Assembly: GCA_947493145.1 (NCBI GenBank)
Contig: CANLPZ010000002.1
Location: forward strand, 457,364-521,363
DNA length: 64,000 nucleotides
Direction: 5' to 3'
DNA from: an uncultured Paracoccaceae bacterium
Lineage (GTDB): Bacteria > Pseudomonadota > Alphaproteobacteria > Rhodobacterales > Rhodobacteraceae
In this document: piece by piece, positions 17,465-27,263 of the stretch
Layout of the letters: each line of letters opens with the position of its first letter
Position numbering within the stretch: position 1 is the stretch's first letter
The notes under the pieces: model-generated
What the model was told of the DNA's origin: nothing
The model's database searches: none
What the model saw: the letters and a program-made list of their open reading frames with translations, nothing else
Position numbers and translations under genes: made by a program

Positions 17465-18559
17465 ATGGGACCATTCCCCCACGATGCACCTAAGTCTGAA
17501 ATTACAGCGGAAAATCCGGCTGGTACGGATGGGTTTGAATTCGTTGAATTTGCACACCCAGAACCTGAACAGCTGCGCGAGCTGTTTGAAAAAATGGGGT
17601 ACATTCACACCGCGAACCACAAAACCAAGGCGATTGAGCTATGGCAGCAGGGCGACATCACTTATGTGCTTAACAATGAGCCAAACAGTCACGCCCTGAA
17701 TTTCGTCGAGGAACATGGACCTTGTGCACCGTCGATGGGATGGCGTGTGGTTGACGCGCAACATGCGTTTGATCACGCGGTTAAAAATGGTGCGGAACCT
17801 TACACTGGCGACAACAAAACCATGGATGTCCCTGCGATTGTCGGAATTGGTGGATCGTTGATTTATTTCATCGATCAATATTACGAAACCAATCCATACA
17901 ACGATGAATTCGATTGGGTGCGCGCGACCCACCCCGAAGGCGTAGGGTTCCATTATCTCGATCACCTGACCCATAATGTTCACAAGGGCAACATGGATAT
18001 CTGGTTTAAGTTCTATGGTGAATTATTCAATTTTAAAGAAATCCGGTTCTTTGACATCGAAGGTAAATTTACGGGTTTGCTAAGCCGCGCTTTGACGTCG
18101 CCATGCGGTCGTATTCGAATTCCGATCAACGAAGATCGTGGTGAAACCGGACAAATCGTTGAATATTTGAAACGCTACAATGGCGAAGGCATTCAACATA
18201 TCGCCGTTGGGGCACATGATATTTACGCAGCGACCGATGAAATCGCGACACGCGGTTTGAAGTTCATGCCGTCGCCTCCGAGCACATATTATGACCTGTC
18301 GACAGAACGGGTTGTTGGCCACGAAGAGCCATTAGATCGCATGAAAAAACACGGTATTCTAATTGATGGCGAAGGTGTCGTCGGTGGTGGTGAAACGCGA
18401 ATTTTGCTCCAGATTTTTTCGAAAACAGTAATCGGACCGATTTTTTTCGAATTTATCCAACGCAAAGGCGACGATGGATTTGGCGAAGGGAATTTTCAAG
18501 CCTTGTTCGAAAGCATCGAGGCCGATCAAATCGCGCGCGGTGTTTTGGAAACTGGGTGA
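17465..18559 (+). CDS. hppD: 4-hydroxyphenylpyruvate dioxygenase
   Basis: 364 residues from the ATG at 17465, preceded by AAAAGGAG; an upstream reading adds 37 residues without support. The enzyme converts 4-hydroxyphenylpyruvate to homogentisate in tyrosine catabolism using Fe(II). The two-domain vicinal oxygen chelate fold is recognisable. Candidate iron ligands are the first His in GVGFHYLDHLTHNV, the second in GEGIQHIAVGAHDI, and the Glu in FFEFIQRKGDDGFGEGNF near the C-terminus. The conserved C-terminal GFGEGNFQALFES stretch seals the active site. No other homogentisate pathway gene is nearby. A strong terminator follows. Confidence 0.96.
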   Translation: MGPFPHDAPKSEITAENPAGTDGFEFVEFAHPEPEQLRELFEKMGYIHTANHKTKAIELWQQGDITYVLNNEPNSHALNFVEEHGPCAPSMGWRVVDAQHAFDHAVKNGAEPYTGDNKTMDVPAIVGIGGSLIYFIDQYYETNPYNDEFDWVRATHPEGVGFHYLDHLTHNVHKGNMDIWFKFYGELFNFKEIRFFDIEGKFTGLLSRALTSPCGRIRIPINEDRGETGQIVEYLKRYNGEGIQHIAVGAHDIYAATDEIATRGLKFMPSPPSTYYDLSTERVVGHEEPLDRMKKHGILIDGEGVVGGGETRILLQIFSKTVIGPIFFEFIQRKGDDGFGEGNFQALFESIEADQIARGVLETG

Positions 18560-18581
18560 CACCAAGACAACGTGTTCTAAG

Positions 18582-18605
18582 GGGCGCAAATTTGCGCCCT
18601 TTTTT
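18582..18605 (+). terminator. Rho-independent terminator of hppD
   Basis: A perfect nine-base-pair palindrome, GGGCGCAAATTTGCGCCC, is followed by TTTTTT, 22 bases after the hppD stop codon. Confidence 0.92.
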
Positions 18606-18786
18606 GTGTGCCAGCCCATATTTTGTCGATTACGACCACAGGTTTCACTTACCCATTTATGGTGAGTTGAACGGTTAACTTAATTTTTGAAATCTAATCC
18701 TATCCGTAGATGCTGGTTTTCGAACCTCTGTCGTCGCGGGGCATCTTTGTTGTTCGGGGCAACAAGGCAAAATTGGGATTCGAAAT

Positions 18787-21700
18787 ATGTTCAACCGATC
18801 AAGCGCCCTCGCGGCGCTTTCTATAGCTATTGTTTTTCCAACGCATGTCCTTGCCATTCCATCGCCGGAATTGGTCATTGGGTCCGCGACAAGTATCGGA
18901 CAGTTAATTGGGCTGGGCTTTGCAACCGTTGGGGGCGGGGCGGTGTTGGCAAAGTTTGGGATTGGCACAGGCGCCGACCGCAAGGCAATGCGCAGAATTT
19001 TGATCGGTCTTGTCGTATTGTTCGGCCTGATTGTCATGTCGATCGGGTTGAATTTATGGCAATGGCAAACGGCAAAATCTGATCGTTTAAACCATCTCCA
19101 AGCAACGCTTGTTCGGCCTGCCGTCATAAATGACCCGACGCTAAAGGAATTGTCCTTCGACGCGCAAACGGCAAATGCGCTTGGCATCACAACAGCGCAA
19201 GCCGAAACATTGCTTGGTCCAGCGACAAACACAGTCTTTGTCGACGTGCGCGAAACAGCTGAAACCATGATGGGGACCTTACCGGGTGCGCATCATGTCC
19301 GGTTTCCCGACGTGCCCCAAAACACGGAATTGTTTGACGGAAAATCGGTTGTTTTACTGTGTCACAACGGAAACCGCAGTTCTGAAACCTGCGCCAAACT
19401 CGCGGCAATGGGGATTGATTGTCGGTTTATCCAAGGTGGTATTGAAAAATGGCTGGTCGAAGGGCGCCCCTTTAGCAACCATGCGGTTCGCGGATTGGAA
19501 GATCTACGTGCGTTGCCTGATTATCCAAACAAAGACCAATTGTTGGACACCGCACAGGTGCATAGCTTGATCGACACTGAAAATCCTGTCGTTGTTGACG
19601 TACGGTACCCAGGGGATTTTTCAGTGTCACACTTGCCTGATGCTGTAAATTTGCCGTTGCGATCGACGCCAACCCCTGATGTGCGCGCTCAAATCGCATT
19701 GTTGCCAAAGGATCGCCCGATCCTTGCGGCCTGCTATGACAGACGGGGGTGTTTTATGTCCCAAGTCTTAGGATTTGAGTTAAGCAGAGCAGGATTTGAT
19801 TTTCGTGGACGGTATACCGTCCCGTGGGAATATTTCATCACACCGACGCCCAAACCACATGTTGCTGCGTTTATCGAAGAGCAAAACCGGACCATGTGGC
19901 AAAAGGGTGTTAACGCGCTTAGCCGTCTTTTGCATTGGGGTGCGGACCGGTCGAGCTTTATATGGGTCGTTTTTGCGCTCGCATTGATATCGCGATGCTT
20001 GGTTTTACCGATCTCGATCAAATCAGAAAAGGACCAAATCAAGCTGCGCCAACACAGAGATGAGGTCGAGGCGGTAAAACAGAAGTTTTCCGACGACCCC
20101 CAAAGGCGCGCCATATTCCTGAAGCGACTTTATGCAAAACTCGGGGTCACACCGCTACGCAACAGTTTAGCGTTGCTGTTTTTACCGCTGACGATGGTTG
20201 GTATTTCCGCCGTCGAACAAGTGTCGGCTGATCTAAAACCCGACTTTGGCCTTGGGGCGAATGAGGTTCTGATCTTTGCGGCGTTGGCTGCACTGTTGGC
20301 AGGTTTTTATCTGGCAATGAGTTTTGGTAAATCGCGACGCCAGAGCTTAATTATTGCGGGTGTCGGTGCGTGCATCGTGTTTGCTTTGGCCACACAATTG
20401 ACGAATGCGGGAAATTTGTACCTGTCGTTCGCGCTCGGTTTATTGGTCGTACAGCGTGTGCTGTTGGACCCGAATTTTCAACAAAGAACAGCAATGTTTC
20501 GGGTATCTCTTGGTCGTTTTTACGCGTTGCGGCGCCACAATGGTACAATTCCGCTTAGCGCATCAAGTCTACATGGGGCCAGCGGCAACAAGACGCAAAG
20601 ACTTGCGAAAATGAAACAGGCAGGTCTCCCTGTTCCGGATGGGTTTGTTGTCCCACATTCTACGATTTCCCAAGCTCTGTCAGATCGTGCAGTGATGCAA
20701 AAACTGGTGGCACAAACAACAAAGATCTTTGGGGATTCACAGTTCGCAATCCGTAGTTCCGCCGCTGGGGAAGATGGAAACAATAACAGTTTTGCTGGCG
20801 TGTACGATACTGAATTAAATGTAACGAAATCTCAATTTACCAACGCTTTTACAAATGTTGCGAAGGCATTTTCCGCCGATCATACCATTGCCTATGGCGA
20901 TGGGGGACGTGCAAATATTTTGGTTCAATCAATGGTCGATGCAGATTTCGCCGGTGTCTTGTTCACACAAGACCCACAAAAACCAACGGCGATGGCGATC
21001 GAATGGGTCAAAGGCACAGCCGATGATCTGGTTTCAGGTCGCATTTCACCACAACTTGTCAGGTTGGGCCGCTTTACGGGCGAAGTTTTACATGGCGACC
21101 CGAACCTAAATTTCGCACCATTATTCGAATTGGCGCGTAAAATAGAAACCTTGTTCGGCGCACCCCAAGACATTGAATGGGTTTACAAAGCGGGGTCTTT
21201 TGCGATCGTTCAGTCCCGCGACATTACGACGACTGCCAATTCGCGATCTCCTGTCATTTTGGAAACAGCGCGATTGGCGTCTAAATTTGATGGTCGCCCC
21301 GTTGATGAAGTGGTTTTTGCAAAGGGGGAAATGTCAGAACTTTTACCAACGCCGACCCCACTATCACTGGATTTTATGCACCAAATTTGGGGTGCTGATG
21401 GCAGCGTCGCGCGTGCTTGCACGGAATTGGGTCTAACATACAATCCGCCTTTGGTTCGGCCGCACCTTTTGACCGTGTTTGGTCGTTTGTACGAGGATTG
21501 CGCCGCTTCATCTGAGCTGAAAATCGAAGGAAATAGACGATTTCAAAAGTGGTTTGATACCAATCCATTTGCAATATCTTCGCAATATCGAAAGACAGAC
21601 CTCCCAAGCATGCAAAAAACCGTTTCGATGCTAAATGCATTGGATTTGGATCGGCTTTCAGCGGAGGAGCTTTATGAACATATCGGCTCGATTTTTAAGA

Positions 21701-22746
21701 CGTTCATCAACGAAATTCATGTTCCTGTCGAAAAAATTAACATCCTTGCAAAGTTTTCATTGGAACGTGCTCAGTCAGAATGTGATGCAATCGGGGTGGC
21801 GTTAACCGATGTGATGGCAAGCCACTCGGAAATTACACCCTCTGGGCTCGTGAATTTTGTCGCGGCCGATAATGTAACCGAGAAAGAAACGATTTTAAGG
21901 GCGCATTTCGGCCACCGTGCACATTTTGACTACGAGCTTTCGGCGCCGCGCTTTCGTGACAGTCCCGAAATGATGGCCTCGTTAATCGGCCTATCGGAAA
22001 TTACGCCATCAATGGTCGAAAATCATGTTGAAAAACGAAATCTGACCGACAGTTGCCGAAATGCGATCGAAATCGCCGAAACCTATCAGTCCCTTAAAGA
22101 CGTCGCCAAGCATAACAGTTTGAAATTTTTAGCAGAAATTCAACGCGCGTTGGTGGTTTTGGGGCAAAAAACGGATTTGAACGATTTGGTGTTCTATTTC
22201 AAATATATCGATTTTCAAAAATCTTTGGATGACGCTCTGTCTTTGTCACAGGTCTTATCCGAAAGCCAAAAACACCGTTTGGAACTTTTGGCGACAGAAA
22301 CACCAGATATGCGACTATCGGCTTCCGTTCTTGAACGGGCCGGAAACGGGTCAACGTTCAAAGCTGGCGGGGAAAGTTTTTCGGGAACTCTTGTTTCTGG
22401 ACAAGTTCCAATTCGAGGTCGTGTTGTCGCCTTGTCGGCACAGGACGCTGAAACGGGTTCTTTAATCCAAAACTTCAAACAAGGAGATATTTTGGTTTGC
22501 CCATTCATTCACCCGCATTGGCTGCCCGAAGTTCTTCGTGCTGGTGCTGTTATAACGCAAGTCGGCGGGTGGCTAAGCCACATGGCTATAGTCGCGAGGG
22601 AACATGGAGTGGTGATGTTGGTTGGAATGCAACGTAGTTCTGAACTGAAATCAGGGCAACACATCGAAATTCAACGCGATGGGCACGTTCTGCTTTTAGA
22701 TGAAGTTGGGGATCAAAAACCGACAGGTCGGCGCAAAACAGCATGA
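18787..22746 (+). CDS. Rhodanese-rhodanese-YidC-like-PEP synthase-like fusion protein
   Basis: 1319 residues with an unusual architecture. A signal-like segment and two hydrophobic stretches span residues 1-95. Rhodanese domain 1 (about 120-225) has Cys192 in LLCHNGNRSS. Rhodanese domain 2 (about 255-345) has Cys316 in AACYDRRGC. A membrane segment (about 375-560) resembles YidC/Oxa1 insertases (LVLPISIKSEKDQ, then DDPQRRAIFLKRLYAKLGVTPL). Residues about 580-820 match the ATP-binding domain of PEP synthase and pyruvate phosphate dikinase (FAIRSSAAGED). The C-terminus is a swivelling phospho-His domain with His1265 in GGWLSHMAIVARE. The reaction and substrate are unknown. Rifampicin phosphotransferase shares the ATP/His module but not the rest. 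Confidence 0.9.
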   Translation: MFNRSSALAALSIAIVFPTHVLAIPSPELVIGSATSIGQLIGLGFATVGGGAVLAKFGIGTGADRKAMRRILIGLVVLFGLIVMSIGLNLWQWQTAKSDRLNHLQATLVRPAVINDPTLKELSFDAQTANALGITTAQAETLLGPATNTVFVDVRETAETMMGTLPGAHHVRFPDVPQNTELFDGKSVVLLCHNGNRSSETCAKLAAMGIDCRFIQGGIEKWLVEGRPFSNHAVRGLEDLRALPDYPNKDQLLDTAQVHSLIDTENPVVVDVRYPGDFSVSHLPDAVNLPLRSTPTPDVRAQIALLPKDRPILAACYDRRGCFMSQVLGFELSRAGFDFRGRYTVPWEYFITPTPKPHVAAFIEEQNRTMWQKGVNALSRLLHWGADRSSFIWVVFALALISRCLVLPISIKSEKDQIKLRQHRDEVEAVKQKFSDDPQRRAIFLKRLYAKLGVTPLRNSLALLFLPLTMVGISAVEQVSADLKPDFGLGANEVLIFAALAALLAGFYLAMSFGKSRRQSLIIAGVGACIVFALATQLTNAGNLYLSFALGLLVVQRVLLDPNFQQRTAMFRVSLGRFYALRRHNGTIPLSASSLHGASGNKTQRLAKMKQAGLPVPDGFVVPHSTISQALSDRAVMQKLVAQTTKIFGDSQFAIRSSAAGEDGNNNSFAGVYDTELNVTKSQFTNAFTNVAKAFSADHTIAYGDGGRANILVQSMVDADFAGVLFTQDPQKPTAMAIEWVKGTADDLVSGRISPQLVRLGRFTGEVLHGDPNLNFAPLFELARKIETLFGAPQDIEWVYKAGSFAIVQSRDITTTANSRSPVILETARLASKFDGRPVDEVVFAKGEMSELLPTPTPLSLDFMHQIWGADGSVARACTELGLTYNPPLVRPHLLTVFGRLYEDCAASSELKIEGNRRFQKWFDTNPFAISSQYRKTDLPSMQKTVSMLNALDLDRLSAEELYEHIGSIFKTFINEIHVPVEKINILAKFSLERAQSECDAIGVALTDVMASHSEITPSGLVNFVAADNVTEKETILRAHFGHRAHFDYELSAPRFRDSPEMMASLIGLSEITPSMVENHVEKRNLTDSCRNAIEIAETYQSLKDVAKHNSLKFLAEIQRALVVLGQKTDLNDLVFYFKYIDFQKSLDDALSLSQVLSESQKHRLELLATETPDMRLSASVLERAGNGSTFKAGGESFSGTLVSGQVPIRGRVVALSAQDAETGSLIQNFKQGDILVCPFIHPHWLPEVLRAGAVITQVGGWLSHMAIVAREHGVVMLVGMQRSSELKSGQHIEIQRDGHVLLLDEVGDQKPTGRRKTA

Positions 22747-22751
22747 ATGTT

Positions 22752-25037
22752 TCACGCCACCTTAGTGGCGGATTCGTTCAGGATTTCTGGCCCGATCCAA
22801 TTTGAAAGCGCCTCCATCAAAATCTGTTTTTTTACGGGCTTCGTCAGATAGTCGTCCATGCCAGCATCGAGACAACGTTCGCGATCTCCTTTCATGGCAT
22901 TTGCCGTTAGGGCCACAATCGGGCAGCGATCCGCGTTCGTTTCCGTCTCAAATTTACGGATGGCTTCCGTTGCGGATAGCCCATCCATAATTGGCATCGA
23001 TAGATCCATCAAAACCAGATCTGGGCGTTGCGCCGCAAAGGCATCGACTGCTTCCTGACCATTATTGGCAAACCTGATTTTGGCCGAACTCTTTTTTGTC
23101 ATTCCCTTAATGACAAGCTGGTTGGTTTTGTTGTCTTCGGCCACAAGAATATCAAATTGGACGTCCGATTCCGTTTTAACGTCCGTGTTATTTGATGTCG
23201 TATGTTTGTGCTGAGGACGGGGGATATTCCTAAGTAAACGGCTCAGATCTTCTGAGCGAATAGGTTTTTGTAATTTTGCGGTGAAAAGGTCGGCGTTTTT
23301 GTGGTCATTTACCATGTCAATCGAGCTACATAGAATGATTGGAAGATCGGGTGCGGAGTCGCGAATTTTCGTGGCCAACTCGACACCTGTACCGTCGCGC
23401 ATTTGGTAATCGACTATTGCGCAGGTGAACGCAGTTTTCGAATTTTTTAACGCCGCCAGTGCAGTGTGAACCCCGTCGACACTTTGGAAACTTGCCCCCC
23501 AACCGTTTGCGCGATGTTCAATGACTTTTCGATTTAAGTGTAAGTCATCCACTATCAGCAAGTTATGGTGTGCAAAAGACTGATGCGCATCTGTAGGCAC
23601 CCGCTGAATTTCTTCTGAATGAATTGGAAACGAAACGAAAATTTCAAATTCCGAACCTTTTCCGACGATAGAATTTACTGAAATACGTCCATTCATCAAC
23701 GAAATCAGTCGCGACGAAATCGCAAGTCCCAAACCTGTTCCCTCAAATTTTCTATTTTTTGCGCCGTAAACCTGTTCAAAAGCTTGAAAAATTGATGCGA
23801 TGTTTTCTTCTGGGATTCCAACGCCCGTGTCAGAAATGCAAATGCTAAGGAAACATTCGTTTCCTCGGATCTTTCCGTCGACATTTATTTCGACGTGACC
23901 GTCAAGGGTGAACTTCACGGCATTCCCCGCAATGTTCATGATGATTTGCTTTAACCTGCCGGCATCTGCGACAAAACATGTCGGGATGTCTGGGGGATAG
24001 CTTAATCCGATTTCAATATTTTTCTTAAAGGTTTGGGCGGACAGGAGCGTAACGGTATCTTCGAGGGTGTGCAGCAAATTGAAGGGAGCTTTCACCAAAT
24101 CCATGCGACCGGCGTCAATTTTTGAATAATCGAGAATATCATTGATAATATTGACCAATGCGCTTCCCGATTTTTCGATTGTGTCTGCATATAACGTTTG
24201 GTCGTCATCAAGTGCAGTTTCTTGAAGAAGCTGTGCCATCCCAATCACCCCATTCATCGGCGTGCGGATTTCGTGCGACATATTCGCTAAAAATTCAGAT
24301 TTTGCACGGTTTGCGGCATTCGCTTCAACGCGGGCCTTTTCCAATGCAGCTTCGCGTTCGGCGCGTTCCTCAAGCGTTTTTTGCAGGGTATCGACGCTGC
24401 GCGAGAGTGTCCAAAATTCGGATGCTGCGCGTTTTGGCATTTTGGGAATGTCGCCGTCGAGGGATTCACCATAAACTGCTTTCAGGCGCATACGTATGTT
24501 TGAAAGGGGACGCAAAACCAACCTGCGAATTGTCCACAGACAGGCGAGCGCCAGAAGCGAAAGCGAAATAAAGGCGTAAACCCAAGTTCGTTTAACGCTT
24601 TCAGCGATTTTCGCTTGTCCGCTTTGTGTGCTCCACAGAACCGACATGGTTCCAAAAAGTTCACCTTCGACGGAAATTGGTTTGGAGTAAGAAATCAGAT
24701 CACGCGCCACATCTGGTTTTGTTGATGAGGATGCGGCCAATAATGTACCGTTGGCATTTTCGATCGAAACGTAGCGAATTTCCGGTACTTGATCCAACGC
24801 TTCCTTGATCGCGCTGTTTAGAAGCGGAATGTCTTCGACCACAATCGCTTCGATCATAAGCGATCCGATCAGAGAGGTGGTGATTTCAGCGCGTTCTTCG
24901 AGTTCAGTATTCAGCCTGTCTTCTTCGGCAAGTTTTGTTCCTTCGCCAATGGCGAGGAAAAGTATCAACATCACAGCAGAAATCGCGAGAACGACTTGGA
25001 TGGAGAGTTTCATCTCTGACCGGTTTGCGAAGGACAC
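22752..25037 (-). CDS. Hybrid sensor histidine kinase with two receiver domains
   Basis: 761 residues. Two membrane segments (about 15-35 and 152-172) flank a periplasmic sensor domain of about 120 residues. A HAMP-like linker is followed by HisKA with His255 in [13 protein letters not shown], then HATPase_c ([31 protein letters not shown]). Two receiver domains follow, the first with [10 protein letters not shown] and the phospho-acceptor in CAIVDYQM, the second with VAEDNKTNQ and [13 protein letters not shown]. No Hpt domain is fused. The GTG start at 25037 is two bases after the stop of the PhnD-like gene. The pair probably forms a sensing unit; the output regulator is elsewhere. Confidence 0.92.
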   Translation of the reverse strand: MSFANRSEMKLSIQVVLAISAVMLILFLAIGEGTKLAEEDRLNTELEERAEITTSLIGSLMIEAIVVEDIPLLNSAIKEALDQVPEIRYVSIENANGTLLAASSSTKPDVARDLISYSKPISVEGELFGTMSVLWSTQSGQAKIAESVKRTWVYAFISLSLLALACLWTIRRLVLRPLSNIRMRLKAVYGESLDGDIPKMPKRAASEFWTLSRSVDTLQKTLEERAEREAALEKARVEANAANRAKSEFLANMSHEIRTPMNGVIGMAQLLQETALDDDQTLYADTIEKSGSALVNIINDILDYSKIDAGRMDLVKAPFNLLHTLEDTVTLLSAQTFKKNIEIGLSYPPDIPTCFVADAGRLKQIIMNIAGNAVKFTLDGHVEINVDGKIRGNECFLSICISDTGVGIPEENIASIFQAFEQVYGAKNRKFEGTGLGLAISSRLISLMNGRISVNSIVGKGSEFEIFVSFPIHSEEIQRVPTDAHQSFAHHNLLIVDDLHLNRKVIEHRANGWGASFQSVDGVHTALAALKNSKTAFTCAIVDYQMRDGTGVELATKIRDSAPDLPIILCSSIDMVNDHKNADLFTAKLQKPIRSEDLSRLLRNIPRPQHKHTTSNNTDVKTESDVQFDILVAEDNKTNQLVIKGMTKKSSAKIRFANNGQEAVDAFAAQRPDLVLMDLSMPIMDGLSATEAIRKFETETNADRCPIVALTANAMKGDRERCLDAGMDDYLTKPVKKQILMEALSNWIGPEILNESATKVA

Positions 25038-25039
25038 AA

Positions 25040-25909
25040 TTAGCCACCAAAGTCTTCGCTGACAGACATCGCCGCGCGAATTGGCGCGTAGTCGTCATCA
25101 GAACCTGCGACAAATCCAGATTTTGAAAACGCTTCCAAAATTGTCTGATCTTGGATGGCAAGCATTGATTGGTGCAAGGCGTCGACAACGTTAACGTCCA
25201 CTGTTGATGAATGCAGCCAAGGTTTGGTTACATTGGAAAATTCGATGAGCGCTTTGATGGGAACGCCGCTTTCTTGGAGCTTCAGAAACGTCGATTGCTT
25301 TAGTGCCCCCGCATCGAAAGTCCCTTGCCCCACCGCAGTCCCAACGCGGTCGTGTCGACCTAAGTATTCGAAATCGCTTAACTGTTCGGACGTAATTCCA
25401 ACTTGTAACAATTGCTCTTGGGCAAGAAAACGGCCGATAGTCGAACTTGCATCCCCAAAGGCAAAACTGTGATCTTTGAGGTCCGAAAGCGTCTGAATTT
25501 CGCTACTGTTGTGGATTGCAATGACACCTGGAAAGGTTTTCCCGCCTTTCTTGGTTTCCATCGCGACGATCCCAATCTTTGGATCACGATCTTTGGCTAA
25601 AACATAACTTGCGGGCCCAAATCGAGCGAGATCAACATGCCCCGCAACCAGATCGTCCAAACCTGCCTCGTAAGTGCGCGCAATACGCATTTTGAAGGTA
25701 ACTGGTTCCCCCAATCTTTCCGTTAGATCCTGTTCCAAATAAGTTAGGATTGGTTTGAATTGTTTCACAACTTCGGTCGGTTTGTCGGCTGTGTAGGCAC
25801 CGAAAGTCAGCTCAATATCCGCAGCTGCGAAAGAGGGGAGAGTCAACAGTGACAGGCCAACACATATTTTACGGACGGCATTGGGTAAATTGGTAAAGGA
25901 TCGTTGCAT
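25040..25909 (-). CDS. PhnD-like periplasmic binding protein, probable sensory partner of the hybrid kinase
   Basis: 289 residues with a signal peptide ending near SFAAAD. The domain is of the phosphate/phosphite/phosphonate-binding family (PhnD, PF12974), with typical segments [31 protein letters not shown] and [14 protein letters not shown]. No permease or ATPase gene is near, whereas a hybrid kinase follows after two bases. The most likely role is therefore a ligand-bound co-sensor for the kinase rather than transport. The ligand is not predictable here. Confidence 0.87.
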   Translation of the reverse strand: MQRSFTNLPNAVRKICVGLSLLTLPSFAAADIELTFGAYTADKPTEVVKQFKPILTYLEQDLTERLGEPVTFKMRIARTYEAGLDDLVAGHVDLARFGPASYVLAKDRDPKIGIVAMETKKGGKTFPGVIAIHNSSEIQTLSDLKDHSFAFGDASSTIGRFLAQEQLLQVGITSEQLSDFEYLGRHDRVGTAVGQGTFDAGALKQSTFLKLQESGVPIKALIEFSNVTKPWLHSSTVDVNVVDALHQSMLAIQDQTILEAFSKSGFVAGSDDDYAPIRAAMSVSEDFGG

Positions 25910-26125
25910 TTGGGTTCCTTTGCGCGGTTCTGGTTGCCAGTCATCCCTGAGCCAAAGGAGTAAATAAATTCAAAACAATCGTTTGTTTCATCTGCTGGTT
26001 TGCAGAAAATTAGATCTATTTTTTCACCACAAATCTCCCCGCTCGTTGAAAACTTTGTTTTCGATACAATTCTGTTAACGAATAAGGCTGGTCATTCTGA
26101 CCGCTTCGCCGCATCAATAGTGAAT

Positions 26126-27106
26126 ATGAAACATCAAAAGAAAAAGGTTGCCATCAATGGGTTTGGCCGTATCGGGCGCGCAATTTTGCGGAGCCTGTTG
26201 GACCACCGCGCCGGTGATCTAAATGTCGTTGCAATTAACGATATCGCAGATATCGAGCTGTGCGCACATCTGTTAGAATACGATAGTGTCTATGGCCCAT
26301 TGGGACGAGACGTTCGGGTCGAAGGCCCCAATATCGCAGTCGATGATCAAAGGATTCGGTTTACCCAATCGGATACTTTGCTTGGTTTGGACCTGTCAGA
26401 CATAGATATCGTTTTGGAATGCACAGGCAAAGCCAACACAGAAGAATTTGCCTCGCGCGGTTTGAAAGCTGGCGCAAAACGGATTTTGATTTCTGGCCCG
26501 TCTGATGCGGCCGAAACGACGCTGGTTCTTGGCGCAAATGATGCAGCTTTGGCCGATCAGAAAATACTGTCGAATGCATCGTGCACGACGAATGCCTTGG
26601 CGCCATTGTTGAAAGTGTTGGACGATGCGTATGGGGTCCAAACAGGTCACATGACAACCATCCATTGTTATACAGGCAGCCAACCAACAGTGGATGCGCC
26701 GCGCGGCGATTTCGCGCGCTCACGTGCCGCCGCTTTGTCAATGGTGCCGACAACGACATCGGCAATGCGACTGATGAGCAAGGTCTTGCCTCATCTGGAC
26801 AATAAAATTGTCGGATGTGCTGTACGCGTCCCGACAGCGGCCGTTTCCGCGATTGATTTGACTGTGCAATTGCGCGACCCGCCAACCATTGACGAACTGA
26901 ACCAAGTTTTTGCGAACCAGTCTGGTGTTATCGGAACGACGGTGAAGCCTTTGGTGTCGTCAGACATGCAAACGCGCCCCGAAAGTATTGTGATGGCATT
27001 GCCGGAAACGCATTCAACTGAAGCGGGACTGATCCGAGTGTTCGGTTGGTATGACAACGAATACGGGTTTTCGAACCGAATGATTGACGTTGCGATGAAA
27101 ATGTAA
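26126..27106 (+). CDS. Glyceraldehyde-3-phosphate dehydrogenase family protein (type I)
   Basis: 326 residues from the ATG at 26126; an upstream reading adds 42 residues of non-conserved sequence. The NAD-binding signature INGFGRIGRAILR and the catalytic block SNASCTTNALAP are present, so the active-site Cys is intact. Differences from the usual glycolytic enzyme are Ala in CTTNALAP (commonly Cys), and TVDAPRGDFARSRAAA in place of the usual DGPHKDLRRARAAA. It may be a second GAPDH paralogue with another physiological direction, or an erythrose-4-phosphate dehydrogenase-like enzyme. No Calvin-cycle or glycolysis genes are adjacent. Confidence 0.85.
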   Translation: MKHQKKKVAINGFGRIGRAILRSLLDHRAGDLNVVAINDIADIELCAHLLEYDSVYGPLGRDVRVEGPNIAVDDQRIRFTQSDTLLGLDLSDIDIVLECTGKANTEEFASRGLKAGAKRILISGPSDAAETTLVLGANDAALADQKILSNASCTTNALAPLLKVLDDAYGVQTGHMTTIHCYTGSQPTVDAPRGDFARSRAAALSMVPTTTSAMRLMSKVLPHLDNKIVGCAVRVPTAAVSAIDLTVQLRDPPTIDELNQVFANQSGVIGTTVKPLVSSDMQTRPESIVMALPETHSTEAGLIRVFGWYDNEYGFSNRMIDVAMKM

Positions 27107-27189
27107 GGCTTTTTGCTGAAACGTTCACTATATTTCAAACAGTTGGTCGTTTTAGTTGCGCGATCACGACCAGTTTAGGTCGATCTGCT

Positions 27190-27219
27190 CTTGAAGCTCC
27201 CTAGGAACAGACCTAATCT
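27190..27219 (+). promoter_or_regulatory. Possible RpoH (heat-shock) promoter of clpP
   Basis: CTTGAAG at 27190-27196 and CCTAATCT at 27212-27219 are separated by 15 bases, that is CTTG plus 18. This resembles the alphaproteobacterial RpoH pattern CTTG-N17-18-CYTATNT with one deviation. It lies 45 bases before the clpP start. Heat-shock control of clpP is common, but the match is by eye only. Confidence 0.45.
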
Positions 27220-27263
27220 TTTGTGAACGACCCGAATAAACCATTTGCGCAGGCACCAGTTCT

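Noticed and set aside
18675..19268. 197-codon minus-strand frame at the start of the fusion gene
   Set aside because: It overlaps the signal and first rhodanese part in antisense and lacks any motif.
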